Shown here: positions 1-7,399 of the stretch, piece after piece
Layout of the letters: each line of letters begins with the position of its first letter
Position numbering within the stretch: the first letter of the stretch is position 1
NCBI GenBank assembly: GCA_934101685.1
Contig: CAKORZ010000008.1
Span: 1 to 29,703, forward strand
Reading direction: 5' to 3'
Origin: an uncultured Bacilli bacterium
GTDB lineage: Bacteria; Bacillota_I; Bacilli_A; RFN20; DUOF01
DNA: 29,703 bases
Notes under the pieces: model-generated
What the model was told of the DNA's origin: nothing
Seen by the model: the letters and a program-made list of their open reading frames with translations, nothing else
The model's database searches: none
Program-made: the position numbers and the translations under genes

Positions 1-9
1 CCCCTTAAT

Positions 10-1674
10 TTATTCTACTCCAATTATGTAACTATATACTGGTTGTTGACCTAATTTAACATCAACTTCAACTGGATACTTTTCATTTAAGTAGTTAACT
101 ATTTTCTTAGTTTCATCTTCTTTAGCATCCTCACCAGCAATAAGTGTTACTATTTCGCTATTTTCATCAATCATAGAATCTAATAGTGTAATAGTTGCAT
201 CTACTTTATCTTCTTTACAAGTAATTATATTTTTACCATCTAATCCCATAAAGTAATTTTCTTTTATTTCAATTCCATTGATATTTGTATCTTTAATTGC
301 AAATGTTACTTGTCCTGTTTTAACATTCCCAATAGCTTCACTCATTTGTTCAAAGTTTTCATCAACTTCACAATATGGGTTAAACATCATACACGCTACC
401 ATTCCTTGAGGTATAGTCTTAGTAGGAATCACTTTGCAGTTAACTCCTTCTACTACTTGACTAGCTTGATTAGCAGCCATAACAATGTTTGAGTTATTAG
501 GTAAGATAAAGATATTTTCAGCATTTAATCTATTTATCGCTTCAACGAAATCTTCAGTAGATGGATTCATTGTTTGTCCTCCGCTTACAATTTCATCAAC
601 TCTTAAATCTCTAAACATTTGATTTAATCCTTCACCAACTGATACAGAGATAATTGCATATTTTTTCTTTTCTTTCTTTACAACTTCAGTTTTTTCTTCT
701 TTTTTATCATTTTCAGTAATATGAGAATGTTGTAGTTGCATATTTTCAACTTTTAATGTTATAAACTCACCAAATTGTTGAGCATAGTTGAAAATATTAC
801 CTGGTTTTAATGTATGAATGTGTACTTTTACCATATCATCATCCTGTACTACAACTATTGAATTACCATGGTTTTGCAATACACTAGTAAATCTAGATGA
901 TACAAAGTTTTTCTTTCCTTCTTTTTCTGGAGAAAGTTTCATAATGAATTCTGTACAATAGCCAAACTCTTCATTTGCAATTTTACTTTGTGCTGAAGCA
1001 GTTTTATTTTCTGTTTCATTTTGTTGAACTGTTGCTTGGAATCTTTCAATAATATGATCGTTTAAAGCACTTTCAAATCCTTCTAATACTTTAATTAAAC
1101 CAGCACCACCTGAATCTACTACTCCAACTTCTTTTAATACAGGTAGTAATTCTGGTGTTCTTTCTAGTGATGCTTTAGCTTCCTTTAATAAAATAGCCAT
1201 GCATTCCTTAATTGTAATAGGTTTTTCTAAATCATCTACATATTTTTTTAATGCAACTGTACTTTCTCTTATTACAGTAAGTATAGTTCCTTCAACTGGT
1301 TTCATTACAGCTTTATATGCTACATCTTTAGCAGAAATAAGTGCATCTGCAAAATCATAACAGTTTGCTTCTTTCTTTCCTTCTAATCCAATTGCAAACC
1401 CTCTAAATATTTGTGATAAAATAACTCCAGAGTTTCCTCTAGCTCCCATAAGCAAACCTCTAGAAAAGGTTTTAGCTACATCATAAATATTTGTTGTGTC
1501 TATATTAACAACTTCTTTTGATCCAGAAGTCATAGTTAAATTCATGTTTGTTCCTGTGTCTCCATCCGGTACAGGGAACACATTCAAAGCATCTATCTCA
1601 GGATAACAGTTAAATAAGTTATTCGCCCCAGAAATGATCATTTGCTTTAAATGATGACCATTTATAGTTTTCAT
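10..1674 (-). CDS. fakA: Fatty acid kinase FakA (DAK2/DhaL-type, YloV family)
   Basis: ATP-dependent kinase that phosphorylates fatty acids bound to a FakB (DegV-family) carrier, feeding exogenous fatty acids to phospholipid synthesis. The 554-aa product has the family's usual length and layout. An N-terminal DhaL nucleotide-binding domain carries NVFPVPDGDTGTNM (residues 31-44, metal-binding aspartates) and GARGNSGVILSQ (77-88). A middle domain follows, then a Lys/Glu-rich linker at about 320-340, then a DegV-like C-terminal domain. The start has GGAGG at good spacing. It lies 18 bases downstream of the Asp23 gene, the conserved yloU-yloV order of Firmicutes, so the two are very likely cotranscribed. 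No FakB gene is visible in the window. The stop is a TAA nine bases from the window edge, so no terminator can be assessed. Confidence 0.93.
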   Translation of the reverse strand: MKTINGHHLKQMIISGANNLFNCYPEIDALNVFPVPDGDTGTNMNLTMTSGSKEVVNIDTTNIYDVAKTFSRGLLMGARGNSGVILSQIFRGFAIGLEGKKEANCYDFADALISAKDVAYKAVMKPVEGTILTVIRESTVALKKYVDDLEKPITIKECMAILLKEAKASLERTPELLPVLKEVGVVDSGGAGLIKVLEGFESALNDHIIERFQATVQQNETENKTASAQSKIANEEFGYCTEFIMKLSPEKEGKKNFVSSRFTSVLQNHGNSIVVVQDDDMVKVHIHTLKPGNIFNYAQQFGEFITLKVENMQLQHSHITENDKKEEKTEVVKKEKKKYAIISVSVGEGLNQMFRDLRVDEIVSGGQTMNPSTEDFVEAINRLNAENIFILPNNSNIVMAANQASQVVEGVNCKVIPTKTIPQGMVACMMFNPYCEVDENFEQMSEAIGNVKTGQVTFAIKDTNINGIEIKENYFMGLDGKNIITCKEDKVDATITLLDSMIDENSEIVTLIAGEDAKEDETKKIVNYLNEKYPVEVDVKLGQQPVYSYIIGVE

Positions 1675-1692
1675 TTTATTTCCTCCAAAAAA

Positions 1693-2049
1693 TTATACAT
1701 TTTTAATATCTTTTACAAATACATTAATTGACTTAAATTTTATATCTAGTGTTTTTTCTAACACGTATTTTACTTTCTTTTGAACTTCGCTTACTACTTC
1801 AGTAATTTTTAATCCGTAAGCTACTACAATATACATTTCTACTTCTACGCCACTCTTTGTCTCTCTAGCAAAAACTCCTTTGTTATAATTCTCAATGCGT
1901 AGTAGTTCAGCTATACCAGCTCTAAAGCCAGTTTTAGGTGCCATACCTACTACACCATAGCATTCTGTTGCAGCATTACCTGCAATTGAAGCGATTGCAT
2001 CCATAGTTATAGAAATACTTCCTTTATCACTATTTTTTTCAATTGTCAT
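1693..2049 (-). CDS. Asp23/Gls24 family protein (YloU-like)
   Basis: A 118-aa protein of the Asp23/Gls24 envelope-stress family, small cytoplasmic proteins that in staphylococci form membrane-associated assemblies. The family pattern is visible: an N-terminal strand, then an IASIAGNAATECYGVVGM-type segment (residues 20-37), then YIVVAYGLKI and a VQKKVKYVLE helix near the C-terminus. It has no signal peptide or membrane segment. The start follows TAGGAGG. It is the first gene of the unit with fakA, driven by a good promoter at 2077-2105. The exact role in this organism is unknown; the yloU-fakA pairing suggests a link to membrane lipid or envelope homeostasis. Confidence 0.9.
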   Translation of the reverse strand: MTIEKNSDKGSISITMDAIASIAGNAATECYGVVGMAPKTGFRAGIAELLRIENYNKGVFARETKSGVEVEMYIVVAYGLKITEVVSEVQKKVKYVLEKTLDIKFKSINVFVKDIKNV

Positions 2050-2076
2050 AATAAGCCTCCTACTAAATGCGATAAT

Positions 2077-2105
2077 ATTATATAAAATTGTTTCAATTTT
2101 GTAAA
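2077..2105 (-). promoter_or_regulatory. Sigma-A-type promoter of asp23-fakA
   Basis: On the minus strand, TTTACA (2100-2105), a 17-base spacer and TATAAT (2077-2082), placed just upstream of the Asp23-family start at 2049. The -10 is perfect and the -35 differs from consensus at one base. Confidence 0.75.
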
Positions 2106-2198
2106 CCTTTAGCCATTAATTTTACTATTCTTGGTAAATTATACTATACATACTCTATACTTATTATAAAAAAATTATGGTATGTAGCAAAAAAATAT

Positions 2199-2227
2199 TT
2201 TACATCCATTTAATCCTAAGTTATAAT
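2199..2227 (+). promoter_or_regulatory. Sigma-A-type promoter of the HEPN/MNT-like operon
   Basis: TTTACA (2199-2204), a 17-base spacer and TATAAT (2222-2227), followed by TAGGAG and the ATG at 2250. The hexamers are identical to those of the divergent asp23-fakA promoter. This suggests constitutive expression; no obvious operator palindrome was seen. Confidence 0.75.
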
Positions 2228-2249
2228 AATTTTAGTAGGAGTTGTAGTC

Positions 2250-4208
2250 ATGAATAGTAACTATTATTTAACATTGCTTCACAAAAAAGCTTTAGAACTA
2301 AAGAAAATTCTTTCTACCATTGATCAAGAAGGATATTCTAGTGAATATAAAAAATATTTGATATCAAGTTATATTATAACTTTGGATTCTATTTTAGAAA
2401 TTGGAATTGGTGATTTACACTCTTCTAAATTAGATGAATTAACTTCATTAATTTATTACACTAGACAAAAAGCTGTTCACTATGGTTACTTTAATGGCAT
2501 GCACAACATTGAAAATATAGCTAATAAAATTATTGAATTAACTGAAGAAAACTATAAAAATGAGCTTGAATATTATAAAAAACTATTTAATAGCGATAAT
2601 TTTTATAGTGCTTCTAATCTTGTTATAAAGAATTCTCCTCAAGTTCAATTAGACACATATTTTTATAAGTTAAAGAGTAAAGATAATAAGCAAGTATTAT
2701 GTGTCCCATTAAGAAAAATGTTTTCTTTAACAAGTACTAGCAAAGATAAAGTTATTGAATATATAGTAGATACATCCGATCCTATATCTTTATATTCATA
2801 TGAAGAAGGCGGAAGAGTTGGAAACCATACTCTTTTATATACTGAACAAGCTAAAGAATTTATTAAAAATAATTTTGAAATTGTTAATGAAGATTATAAT
2901 GAGCACAATAATGAAATGATGAAAATTATTTCTAGTTTTATATCAGATCCAGTTAATTCAAATCAAATAATGGAATATGCTTCTCATGATACTTTCTGTA
3001 GAAACACAATCGATGTAATAAAGGAATTTATTGAAGAAAGAACTATGTTAAAAGCTTATTTAGACAGCAATCATTTAATCAAAGATAAATATACTGTTAG
3101 CAAAAGTCAAAAAACAGATTATGTAAAACTTCAAAACAAATTTAAAAAGTCTGCTTTACCTTTTGTTACACAAAAAGATGCCTTCTTTATAGATATGACT
3201 ATTAAAAGAGCTACTTTTTATAGAAATTCTTTAATTGGAGATGTAACTTCTGGATTAGCTATTGATGATAATATATTGTGTCCTATTTTAATTCAATTGT
3301 ATGAAACAGGACCTAAGTATTTCTCTAATCAATTTAAGAACTCTAGCCCTGAATTTAAAAAGTGTTGTGATAACTTACTTAAATATCGTATTATATTTTC
3401 TCACTATTTATTAAACACTAAAGAATATAAAGAAAACTTACAAAACTTTAAAGAAGAATTCACTAAACTAATTCAAATGATTTCTATGATTAATACTGAT
3501 GATGTAAGGATACCAGTGTCTGAAAACTACGATACTTATAGACTAATAGAAAGAGATAAATCAGAATTTTTCAACTATAAACATGAGCAATTCTTGCATA
3601 TTAAAGGAAATACTTATATTGGCAAAAAAATATATTATTCATCTAGAAATTCTGAAAGTAAAAATTTAATTGCTATTATTCCTAGCAATGATTCTTGTGT
3701 CTCTTACTATGAAAAGGACGCTAATGGATATTTAAATATAAAATACACAATAGATGAAAAAACAGGAAAGAAAAAACCAATTCATAATCTATCAAGTTCA
3801 TTAAGAGGTTCAAAAGAGGTTTCAATAGACTTTAATTTATCAAATTTATTTAAAGCTTACAGCATGTTAAAAAGAATTAAATCTAATGGTGATATTTACA
3901 TTGGTTTTAACAGTTGCGAAGAAAACAATAAAATAGCGCATTATGATGATTTGGATAATGTTATCTTACGTTTTTATAACCAAGGATACTTACCTGTAGA
4001 GTTATTACAGCCAACTAAATTAAGCACTACTAACTATGAAAATACAGGAATAGTACACTTGTTAGATGATAAAGATAATGTTATTGCCACTATTATTAAT
4101 AAGAAAAAATGTAAATTTAGCTTTGATTCTAAAAAAGATGAAAAGAGATTTTTCTCAAGAATCGATGATATTACTCATGATTTTTCAAGAAGGAGGCATA
4201 ACAGATGA
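2250..4208 (+). CDS. Uncharacterised 652-aa protein with two R-x4-H (HEPN-like) motifs
   Basis: I do not recognise this protein as a whole. Residues 1-112 read as a four-helix bundle with RQKAVH (R72-x4-H77) followed by YGYFN. That is the look of a HEPN domain, a fold used by many RNases in toxin and defence systems. A second such setting spans about 310-412, with RIIFSH (R380-x4-H385) followed by Tyr and a long amphipathic helix. Between them (about 120-300) is a mixed alpha/beta region, and 430-645 looks beta-rich and is unassigned. There is no signal peptide or membrane segment. The gene has its own promoter and RBS, ends in a TGA overlapping the next ATG, and heads a coupled three-gene operon. 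An RNase role is an inference from motif and context, not established; the motifs could be chance in so long a Lys/Asn-rich protein. Confidence 0.55.
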   Translation: MNSNYYLTLLHKKALELKKILSTIDQEGYSSEYKKYLISSYIITLDSILEIGIGDLHSSKLDELTSLIYYTRQKAVHYGYFNGMHNIENIANKIIELTEENYKNELEYYKKLFNSDNFYSASNLVIKNSPQVQLDTYFYKLKSKDNKQVLCVPLRKMFSLTSTSKDKVIEYIVDTSDPISLYSYEEGGRVGNHTLLYTEQAKEFIKNNFEIVNEDYNEHNNEMMKIISSFISDPVNSNQIMEYASHDTFCRNTIDVIKEFIEERTMLKAYLDSNHLIKDKYTVSKSQKTDYVKLQNKFKKSALPFVTQKDAFFIDMTIKRATFYRNSLIGDVTSGLAIDDNILCPILIQLYETGPKYFSNQFKNSSPEFKKCCDNLLKYRIIFSHYLLNTKEYKENLQNFKEEFTKLIQMISMINTDDVRIPVSENYDTYRLIERDKSEFFNYKHEQFLHIKGNTYIGKKIYYSSRNSESKNLIAIIPSNDSCVSYYEKDANGYLNIKYTIDEKTGKKKPIHNLSSSLRGSKEVSIDFNLSNLFKAYSMLKRIKSNGDIYIGFNSCEENNKIAHYDDLDNVILRFYNQGYLPVELLQPTKLSTTNYENTGIVHLLDDKDNVIATIINKKKCKFSFDSKKDEKRFFSRIDDITHDFSRRRHNR

Positions 4209-4456
4209 TCACTACTGAAGGTTTAAAATCTATTTTTAGCTCATATAAAATAGATAGTGTTGTTTTAGTGGAAAACACTAATGAATTAGACTTTGTTATA
4301 TCTAATATGAATTCAAGTATTTCTTTAAATGAATGGGAAAATCTAGAAAACATTTTAAAAGATATTTATAAAAAGGATGTTAATATAATGTCTAAAAATC
4401 AATGTATTAAATATTTAGGGAATGACTTTTTAAGCAAAGGAGTTGTGATTCTATGA
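4205..4456 (+). CDS. Small protein resembling a degenerate MNT nucleotidyltransferase
   Basis: An 83-aa protein whose ATG overlaps the upstream stop (ATGA) and whose TGA overlaps the next start, so translation of all three genes is probably coupled. The pattern of short MNT antitoxins can be traced: a strand VVLV (19-22), ELDFVIS (27-33) where active enzymes have DIDLLVE, a helix 42-56, KDVNIMSK (57-64) where the family has RKVDLVTK-like residues, then a helix and the final strand GVVIL. The glycine-serine catalytic loop is missing and the first aspartate of the DxD is Glu27, so it is probably catalytically dead. It could act as a structural partner of the HEPN-like proteins beside it. The family call rests on pattern alone. 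Confidence 0.5.
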   Translation: MITTEGLKSIFSSYKIDSVVLVENTNELDFVISNMNSSISLNEWENLENILKDIYKKDVNIMSKNQCIKYLGNDFLSKGVVIL

Positions 4457-4794
4457 AAAACGGGTACACTTTGCTTAACACTCTAACTACTAGTTTAAAT
4501 AATAGTGAAAGTATAACTAACTCTATAATTAATTGTGACAAGGAAGCCTTTTCAACTAATGATGCCCTTGTAAATTTAGGTATTGGCTTATTATCTGAAG
4601 TTAATGACATTCTTACTAATCTAGATGATGAAGTATATATACTAAGTAACAAGTTATACAATATTGTATATCCTATTAAAGAATATGCTAGAACTATGTT
4701 TAATTCTTATAAGTTTGTTAATACTTATAAACTTTATGATTGTATAACTATTGATGTTTGCAATTTAAAGAATTATCTAAATTCATTAAAATAA
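4453..4794 (+). CDS. Small helical protein resembling a degenerate HEPN (DUF86/HepT-like) partner
   Basis: A 113-aa all-helical protein that follows the MNT-like gene with an ATGA overlap. Its plan matches DUF86/HepT proteins. A first helix is followed by ITNSIINCDKEAF (21-33), then NDALVNLGIGLLSEVNDIL (36-54) in the position of the family's 'IGEA' helix. Then come the motif region 75-98 and a final helix 99-112. Where the family has R-N-x3-H-x-Y, this protein has A79-R80-x3-N84-x-Y86, so the catalytic Arg and His are lost and only the Tyr remains. MNT and HEPN genes commonly sit side by side, which supports the call. It is likely a non-catalytic subunit or regulator. No hairpin terminator is seen between its stop and the tRNA promoter. 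Confidence 0.5.
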   Translation: MKNGYTLLNTLTTSLNNSESITNSIINCDKEAFSTNDALVNLGIGLLSEVNDILTNLDDEVYILSNKLYNIVYPIKEYARTMFNSYKFVNTYKLYDCITIDVCNLKNYLNSLK

Positions 4795-4816
4795 ATAAAA
4801 AAAGTTAAAAATACTC

Positions 4817-4845
4817 TTGAAATTATTGCTCATATTATATACAAT
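4817..4845 (+). promoter_or_regulatory. Promoter of tRNA-Gly
   Basis: TTGAAA (4817-4822), a 17-base spacer and TACAAT (4840-4845), with the -10 ending 12 bases before the mature tRNA 5' end. Confidence 0.7.
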
Positions 4846-4857
4846 AGTAGAGCAAAT

Positions 4858-4931
4858 GCAGATGTAGTTCAGTGGTAGAACACAACCTTGCCAAGGTTGC
4901 TATGGGGGTTCGATTCCCCTCATCTGCTCCA
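4858..4931 (+). tRNA. tRNA-Gly (anticodon GCC)
   Basis: A 74-nt cloverleaf. The acceptor stem GCAGATG pairs with CATCTGC, followed by an encoded TCCA end. The D arm is TAGTTCAGTGGTAGA-like. The anticodon stem CAACC/GGTTG has loop TTGCCAA, giving GCC. The T arm is GGGGG-TTCGATT-CCCCT. It has its own promoter and terminator. Confidence 0.95.
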
Positions 4932-4944
4932 TAAATTGAATTTT

Positions 4945-4968
4945 ACCTAGAGAAATCTAGGTTTTTTT
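4945..4968 (+). terminator. Rho-independent terminator after tRNA-Gly
   Basis: ACCTAG, loop AGAAAT, CTAGGT, then a run of T, starting 14 bases after the tRNA. It may also end read-through transcripts from the 2250-4794 operon. Confidence 0.85.
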
Positions 4969-4984
4969 ATTAAAATTTTTGCTA

Positions 4985-5006
4985 TTGAACATATTTTTGA
5001 ACATAT
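4985..5006. repeat. Short direct repeat TTGAACATAT
   Basis: TTGAACATAT occurs at 4985-4994 and 4997-5006, a 12-base period, in the otherwise empty 110 bases between the tRNA terminator and the csaA stop. No function is evident. Being 3' of a tRNA it could be a remnant of an attachment site, but a chance AT-rich repeat is equally likely. Confidence 0.4.
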
Positions 5007-5080
5007 ATTTTAATCAAACGCACTTAAAATCTTATCTTTTTGATATATATTTCTCAACCTAATAAATTGTAATTTTCGTA

Positions 5081-5410
5081 TCAAAATATTTTACTCCCAT
5101 TTTTAACTTTTCTTTCTGGGTTTAGAATTACGCATCCTTCTTTTGTGTCTGCGCCTAAAATTCTGACTTCACTTTTTACATCTGCTATTCTTATTGGTTC
5201 AAAATTTGTAACAACTATTACTTGCTTTCCTATTAATTCTTCCATTGAATATAGATCAGTTATTTGTGCTGAGGAGTTTTTAATTCCAATCTCATTTCCT
5301 ACATCTATTTTTATTTTGTATGCAGGTTTTCTAGCTCTTTTGTTTACTGCTACATCAATAATAGTTCCTACTCTCATATCTACTTTATTAAAATCATCAA
5401 TACTTAACAT
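5081..5410 (-). CDS. csaA: CsaA-like tRNA-binding domain protein
   Basis: A 109-aa single EMAP/tRNA-binding OB-fold protein, matching CsaA, described as a secretion-related chaperone that binds tRNA and unfolded proteins. The family's hallmarks are clear: VDMRVGTIIDV near residues 10-20, EIGIKNSSAQIT (40-51), GKQVIVVTNFEPI (61-73) and the end KNGSKIF. It forms homodimers in known members. The length is normal for the family, and the gene ends in TGA exactly where the family ends, which is good evidence that UGA is a stop in this genome. It lies 66 bases downstream of the membrane-protein gene and may be last in that unit. Confidence 0.9.
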   Translation of the reverse strand: MLSIDDFNKVDMRVGTIIDVAVNKRARKPAYKIKIDVGNEIGIKNSSAQITDLYSMEELIGKQVIVVTNFEPIRIADVKSEVRILGADTKEGCVILNPERKVKNGSKIF

Positions 5411-5476
5411 TTTTTCTTCTCACTTTCATATTTTATCCATTAAAAGCCACTATTTTCTTGTTAATTACTTTTTTAT

Positions 5477-6136
5477 TTATATTAAACACGCTACTATTCC
5501 AATTACACCAACCATAGCTAATCCTAAACTAGGCATTATAATGCCAGGTAAATCTTGGAACTTATTAGGGTTAATTTTTCTAAATGTTTCACCTATAATT
5601 AAAAATATTATTGAGTTTAATAAAAACATCCATTTAGGCACTCCTAATGATCCATTTAGTACTGCTACCATAACACATATATCTGCAATCATTAAAGCAC
5701 AATATAAAATCATAAAAGGAACTATTATAGCCTTATAATATCCTTCTAAAGTATTATCTGCTATTTCATAGTTTACTTTACCATTATCAGTAATTCTTTT
5801 ATAGATAACTGCTTGAATACATAATAATGCATGAATAAACAAGCCTCCTACACAACCTATAAACCCTGTTATTAAAAGTATGTTAGATAACACTACATTA
5901 CTCTTTCTAATTATATCTGCGATAGAATAAAAACCAAATCCTATAAGTATTACTCCAAGCATAGCAAATAATATAGATAATCCAAATCTCCATTCTGACA
6001 TTTTACTCCAATTGCTATCAATATTCTTTGATGTTCCTAATTTCTTATTACCTTTTCCTTTTAAATCAAATAGTAAATCTCCACAGCAACATAATAATCC
6101 ACCAACTAATCCCATAATACTAAAACATAAATTCAT
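5477..6136 (-). CDS. Multi-pass membrane protein with an N-terminal GDLLFDLKG motif
   Basis: A 219-aa integral membrane protein with about six hydrophobic helices. The first (residues 3-19) leads into CCGDLLFDLKGKGNKKLG, and further helices lie near 52-75, 82-107, 132-155, 165-180 and 200-217. The GDLLxDLKG segment and FRKINPNKFQDLPG (about 185-198) look like conserved family signatures. I believe this belongs to the DUF6796-type membrane family of gut Firmicutes, but I cannot confirm the name and the function is unknown. The start has AAGGCGAG at good spacing. It sits 18 bases after the ATC-hydrolase-like gene on the same strand, so it is likely cotranscribed with it. Confidence 0.75.
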   Translation of the reverse strand: MNLCFSIMGLVGGLLCCCGDLLFDLKGKGNKKLGTSKNIDSNWSKMSEWRFGLSILFAMLGVILIGFGFYSIADIIRKSNVVLSNILLITGFIGCVGGLFIHALLCIQAVIYKRITDNGKVNYEIADNTLEGYYKAIIVPFMILYCALMIADICVMVAVLNGSLGVPKWMFLLNSIIFLIIGETFRKINPNKFQDLPGIIMPSLGLAMVGVIGIVACLI

Positions 6137-6154
6137 AATTTCACTCGCCTTATA

Positions 6155-6739
6155 TTACTTTTTATAAAAATGGAAATCACAACAATCTTTGCCATATCCT
6201 AAAGTTTTTGTTCTTGAAAAGCCTAGCTTTTTAAGTTCTCCATATGTAACATTATCTACATCACAAAAAAGATGACATAAATCTTCACAACCATTTTCTA
6301 CACATGCTGTGTGCCAAAGGCATTTTTTCATTGTTACATCAAAAGAAGTTTTATCGTGTTTTTGTTCACTTTCCCATAAATCAGTTTTTTTAACAACTTT
6401 AAGAAATATTTTGCTATATAGTGAATAAAACCCAGGAATTTTCTCCATTTTCACCATAGATGAATGTTTTTGTTTTGCAACGATATCAATCATATATTTT
6501 CTCATAATTTCATATGTTTCATCATTTTGTAAATCACTCTCTAAAAGCACTTTATACAAGGCAATTCTAGGAAGAATTGTTTGAATAAGTGTTTTCCTTT
6601 GATTCTCTGACTTATCTTTTATATTTTTTATAATTTCATCTAATATTTCTTCTTGTCTATTAAATATAGTGTTTCCTTTATCATTTCCAAATTCTTTAGT
6701 TAAAAATAATTTTATTTGTTTTTGTTGTTTTATTTTCAT
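6155..6739 (-). CDS. ATC hydrolase-like protein (first of two paralogues)
   Basis: A 194-aa protein of the L-2-amino-thiazoline-4-carboxylic acid hydrolase family. The characterised Pseudomonas enzyme opens a thiazoline ring on the way to cysteine; the role of the many anaerobe homologues is unknown. The C-terminal third holds the signature: KKCLWHTACVENG, LCHLFCDVDNVTY (about 154-166), FSRTKTLGYGKDCCDFHF (174-191), with several conserved Cys, the Asp and the RTKTL-G-x-CCDF core. The N-terminal half is helical and poorly conserved, without membrane segments. GGAGG precedes the ATG. It lies 15 bases after a paralogue sharing the same signature. Confidence 0.85.
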   Translation of the reverse strand: MKIKQQKQIKLFLTKEFGNDKGNTIFNRQEEILDEIIKNIKDKSENQRKTLIQTILPRIALYKVLLESDLQNDETYEIMRKYMIDIVAKQKHSSMVKMEKIPGFYSLYSKIFLKVVKKTDLWESEQKHDKTSFDVTMKKCLWHTACVENGCEDLCHLFCDVDNVTYGELKKLGFSRTKTLGYGKDCCDFHFYKK

Positions 6740-6754
6740 ATTGATTCCTCCTAA

Positions 6755-7399
6755 TTATTTATCCCATTTAGAACCTTTTTTACATATATAGAAATCACAA
6801 CAGTCTTTTCCTTCTGCTAAAGTTTTAGTTCTATGAAGCACACCTCCTAGCATATCAACTGACATGATATCTAAAACACACATATATTTTACTAATTCTG
6901 GATGGTTTAGTTTTCTTGCTAAAGCACATAAACCACACTTTTTATAAATAATTGTGTACTCATTTTCATCTCTTCCTTTAATGAATTCTGTTTTCCAGTT
7001 AAATTCACTATCACTTGCATTATTATCTCTTGCAACTGATTTTTCTTTTTTAATTTGTGCTTTCTTAGTAAATGGTTTTTTTGAACTAAATGCCTTTACT
7101 ATTAAAGGTGCCTTCATTGTTTCTTTAACCATTTCTCCAAATTCTTCATCACTTATTTTCTCTTCACACGTTTCATAGAAAGCTAGCCATAGTGCACCAC
7201 CACTTAAGCAAATTCTAAGTGAATTCTTTGTTACACTTCCAATATCTGGTAAATCTAAAATTATTTCTTTATAACGTTTTTTAGCATTTGTTTTTAATAG
7301 TTTTATGTTCCAATTAGGATGCTTCTTACTAAAGAAATCTACAATAGTTTTATTCATTGCAAACCATATTAATTTTTCACAATAAGTATACTTCATCAT
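6755..7399 (-). CDS. ATC hydrolase-like protein (second paralogue)
   Basis: A 214-aa homologue of its neighbour, with IYKKCGLCALARK, VKYMCVLDIM and the core RTKTLAEGKDCCDFYICKK near the C-terminus. The conserved Cys, Asp and CCDF residues are retained. The central part (about 105-145) is a Lys-rich, low-complexity linker not shared with the paralogue. I place the start at the first of two ATG codons (7399), 11 bases after AAAGGAA; a TTG at 7402 is the alternative. It is the first gene of a probable four-gene leftward unit ending in csaA. Substrate unknown. Hydrolase activity on thiazolines is not implied by the family name. Confidence 0.82.
   Translation of the reverse strand: MMKYTYCEKLIWFAMNKTIVDFFSKKHPNWNIKLLKTNAKKRYKEIILDLPDIGSVTKNSLRICLSGGALWLAFYETCEEKISDEEFGEMVKETMKAPLIVKAFSSKKPFTKKAQIKKEKSVARDNNASDSEFNWKTEFIKGRDENEYTIIYKKCGLCALARKLNHPELVKYMCVLDIMSVDMLGGVLHRTKTLAEGKDCCDFYICKKGSKWDK

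Noticed and set aside
2250..4208. Possible Cas13-like effector because of two R-x4-H motifs
   Set aside because: At 652 aa it is well below the usual Cas13 size, no CRISPR repeats or cas genes are present in the window, and the motif spacing (308 residues) and position near the N-terminus differ. Only the general two-HEPN idea is kept.
4171..4661. Minus-strand open frames opposite the HEPN-like operon (4171-4353 and 4407-4661)
   Set aside because: They lie within the plus-strand coding region, have no RBS and read as low-complexity shadow sequence; the plus-strand genes have coupling overlaps and a promoter.
5145..5738. Plus-strand open frame across csaA and the membrane-protein gene
   Set aside because: It crosses two well-supported minus-strand genes and their intergenic region, with no RBS.
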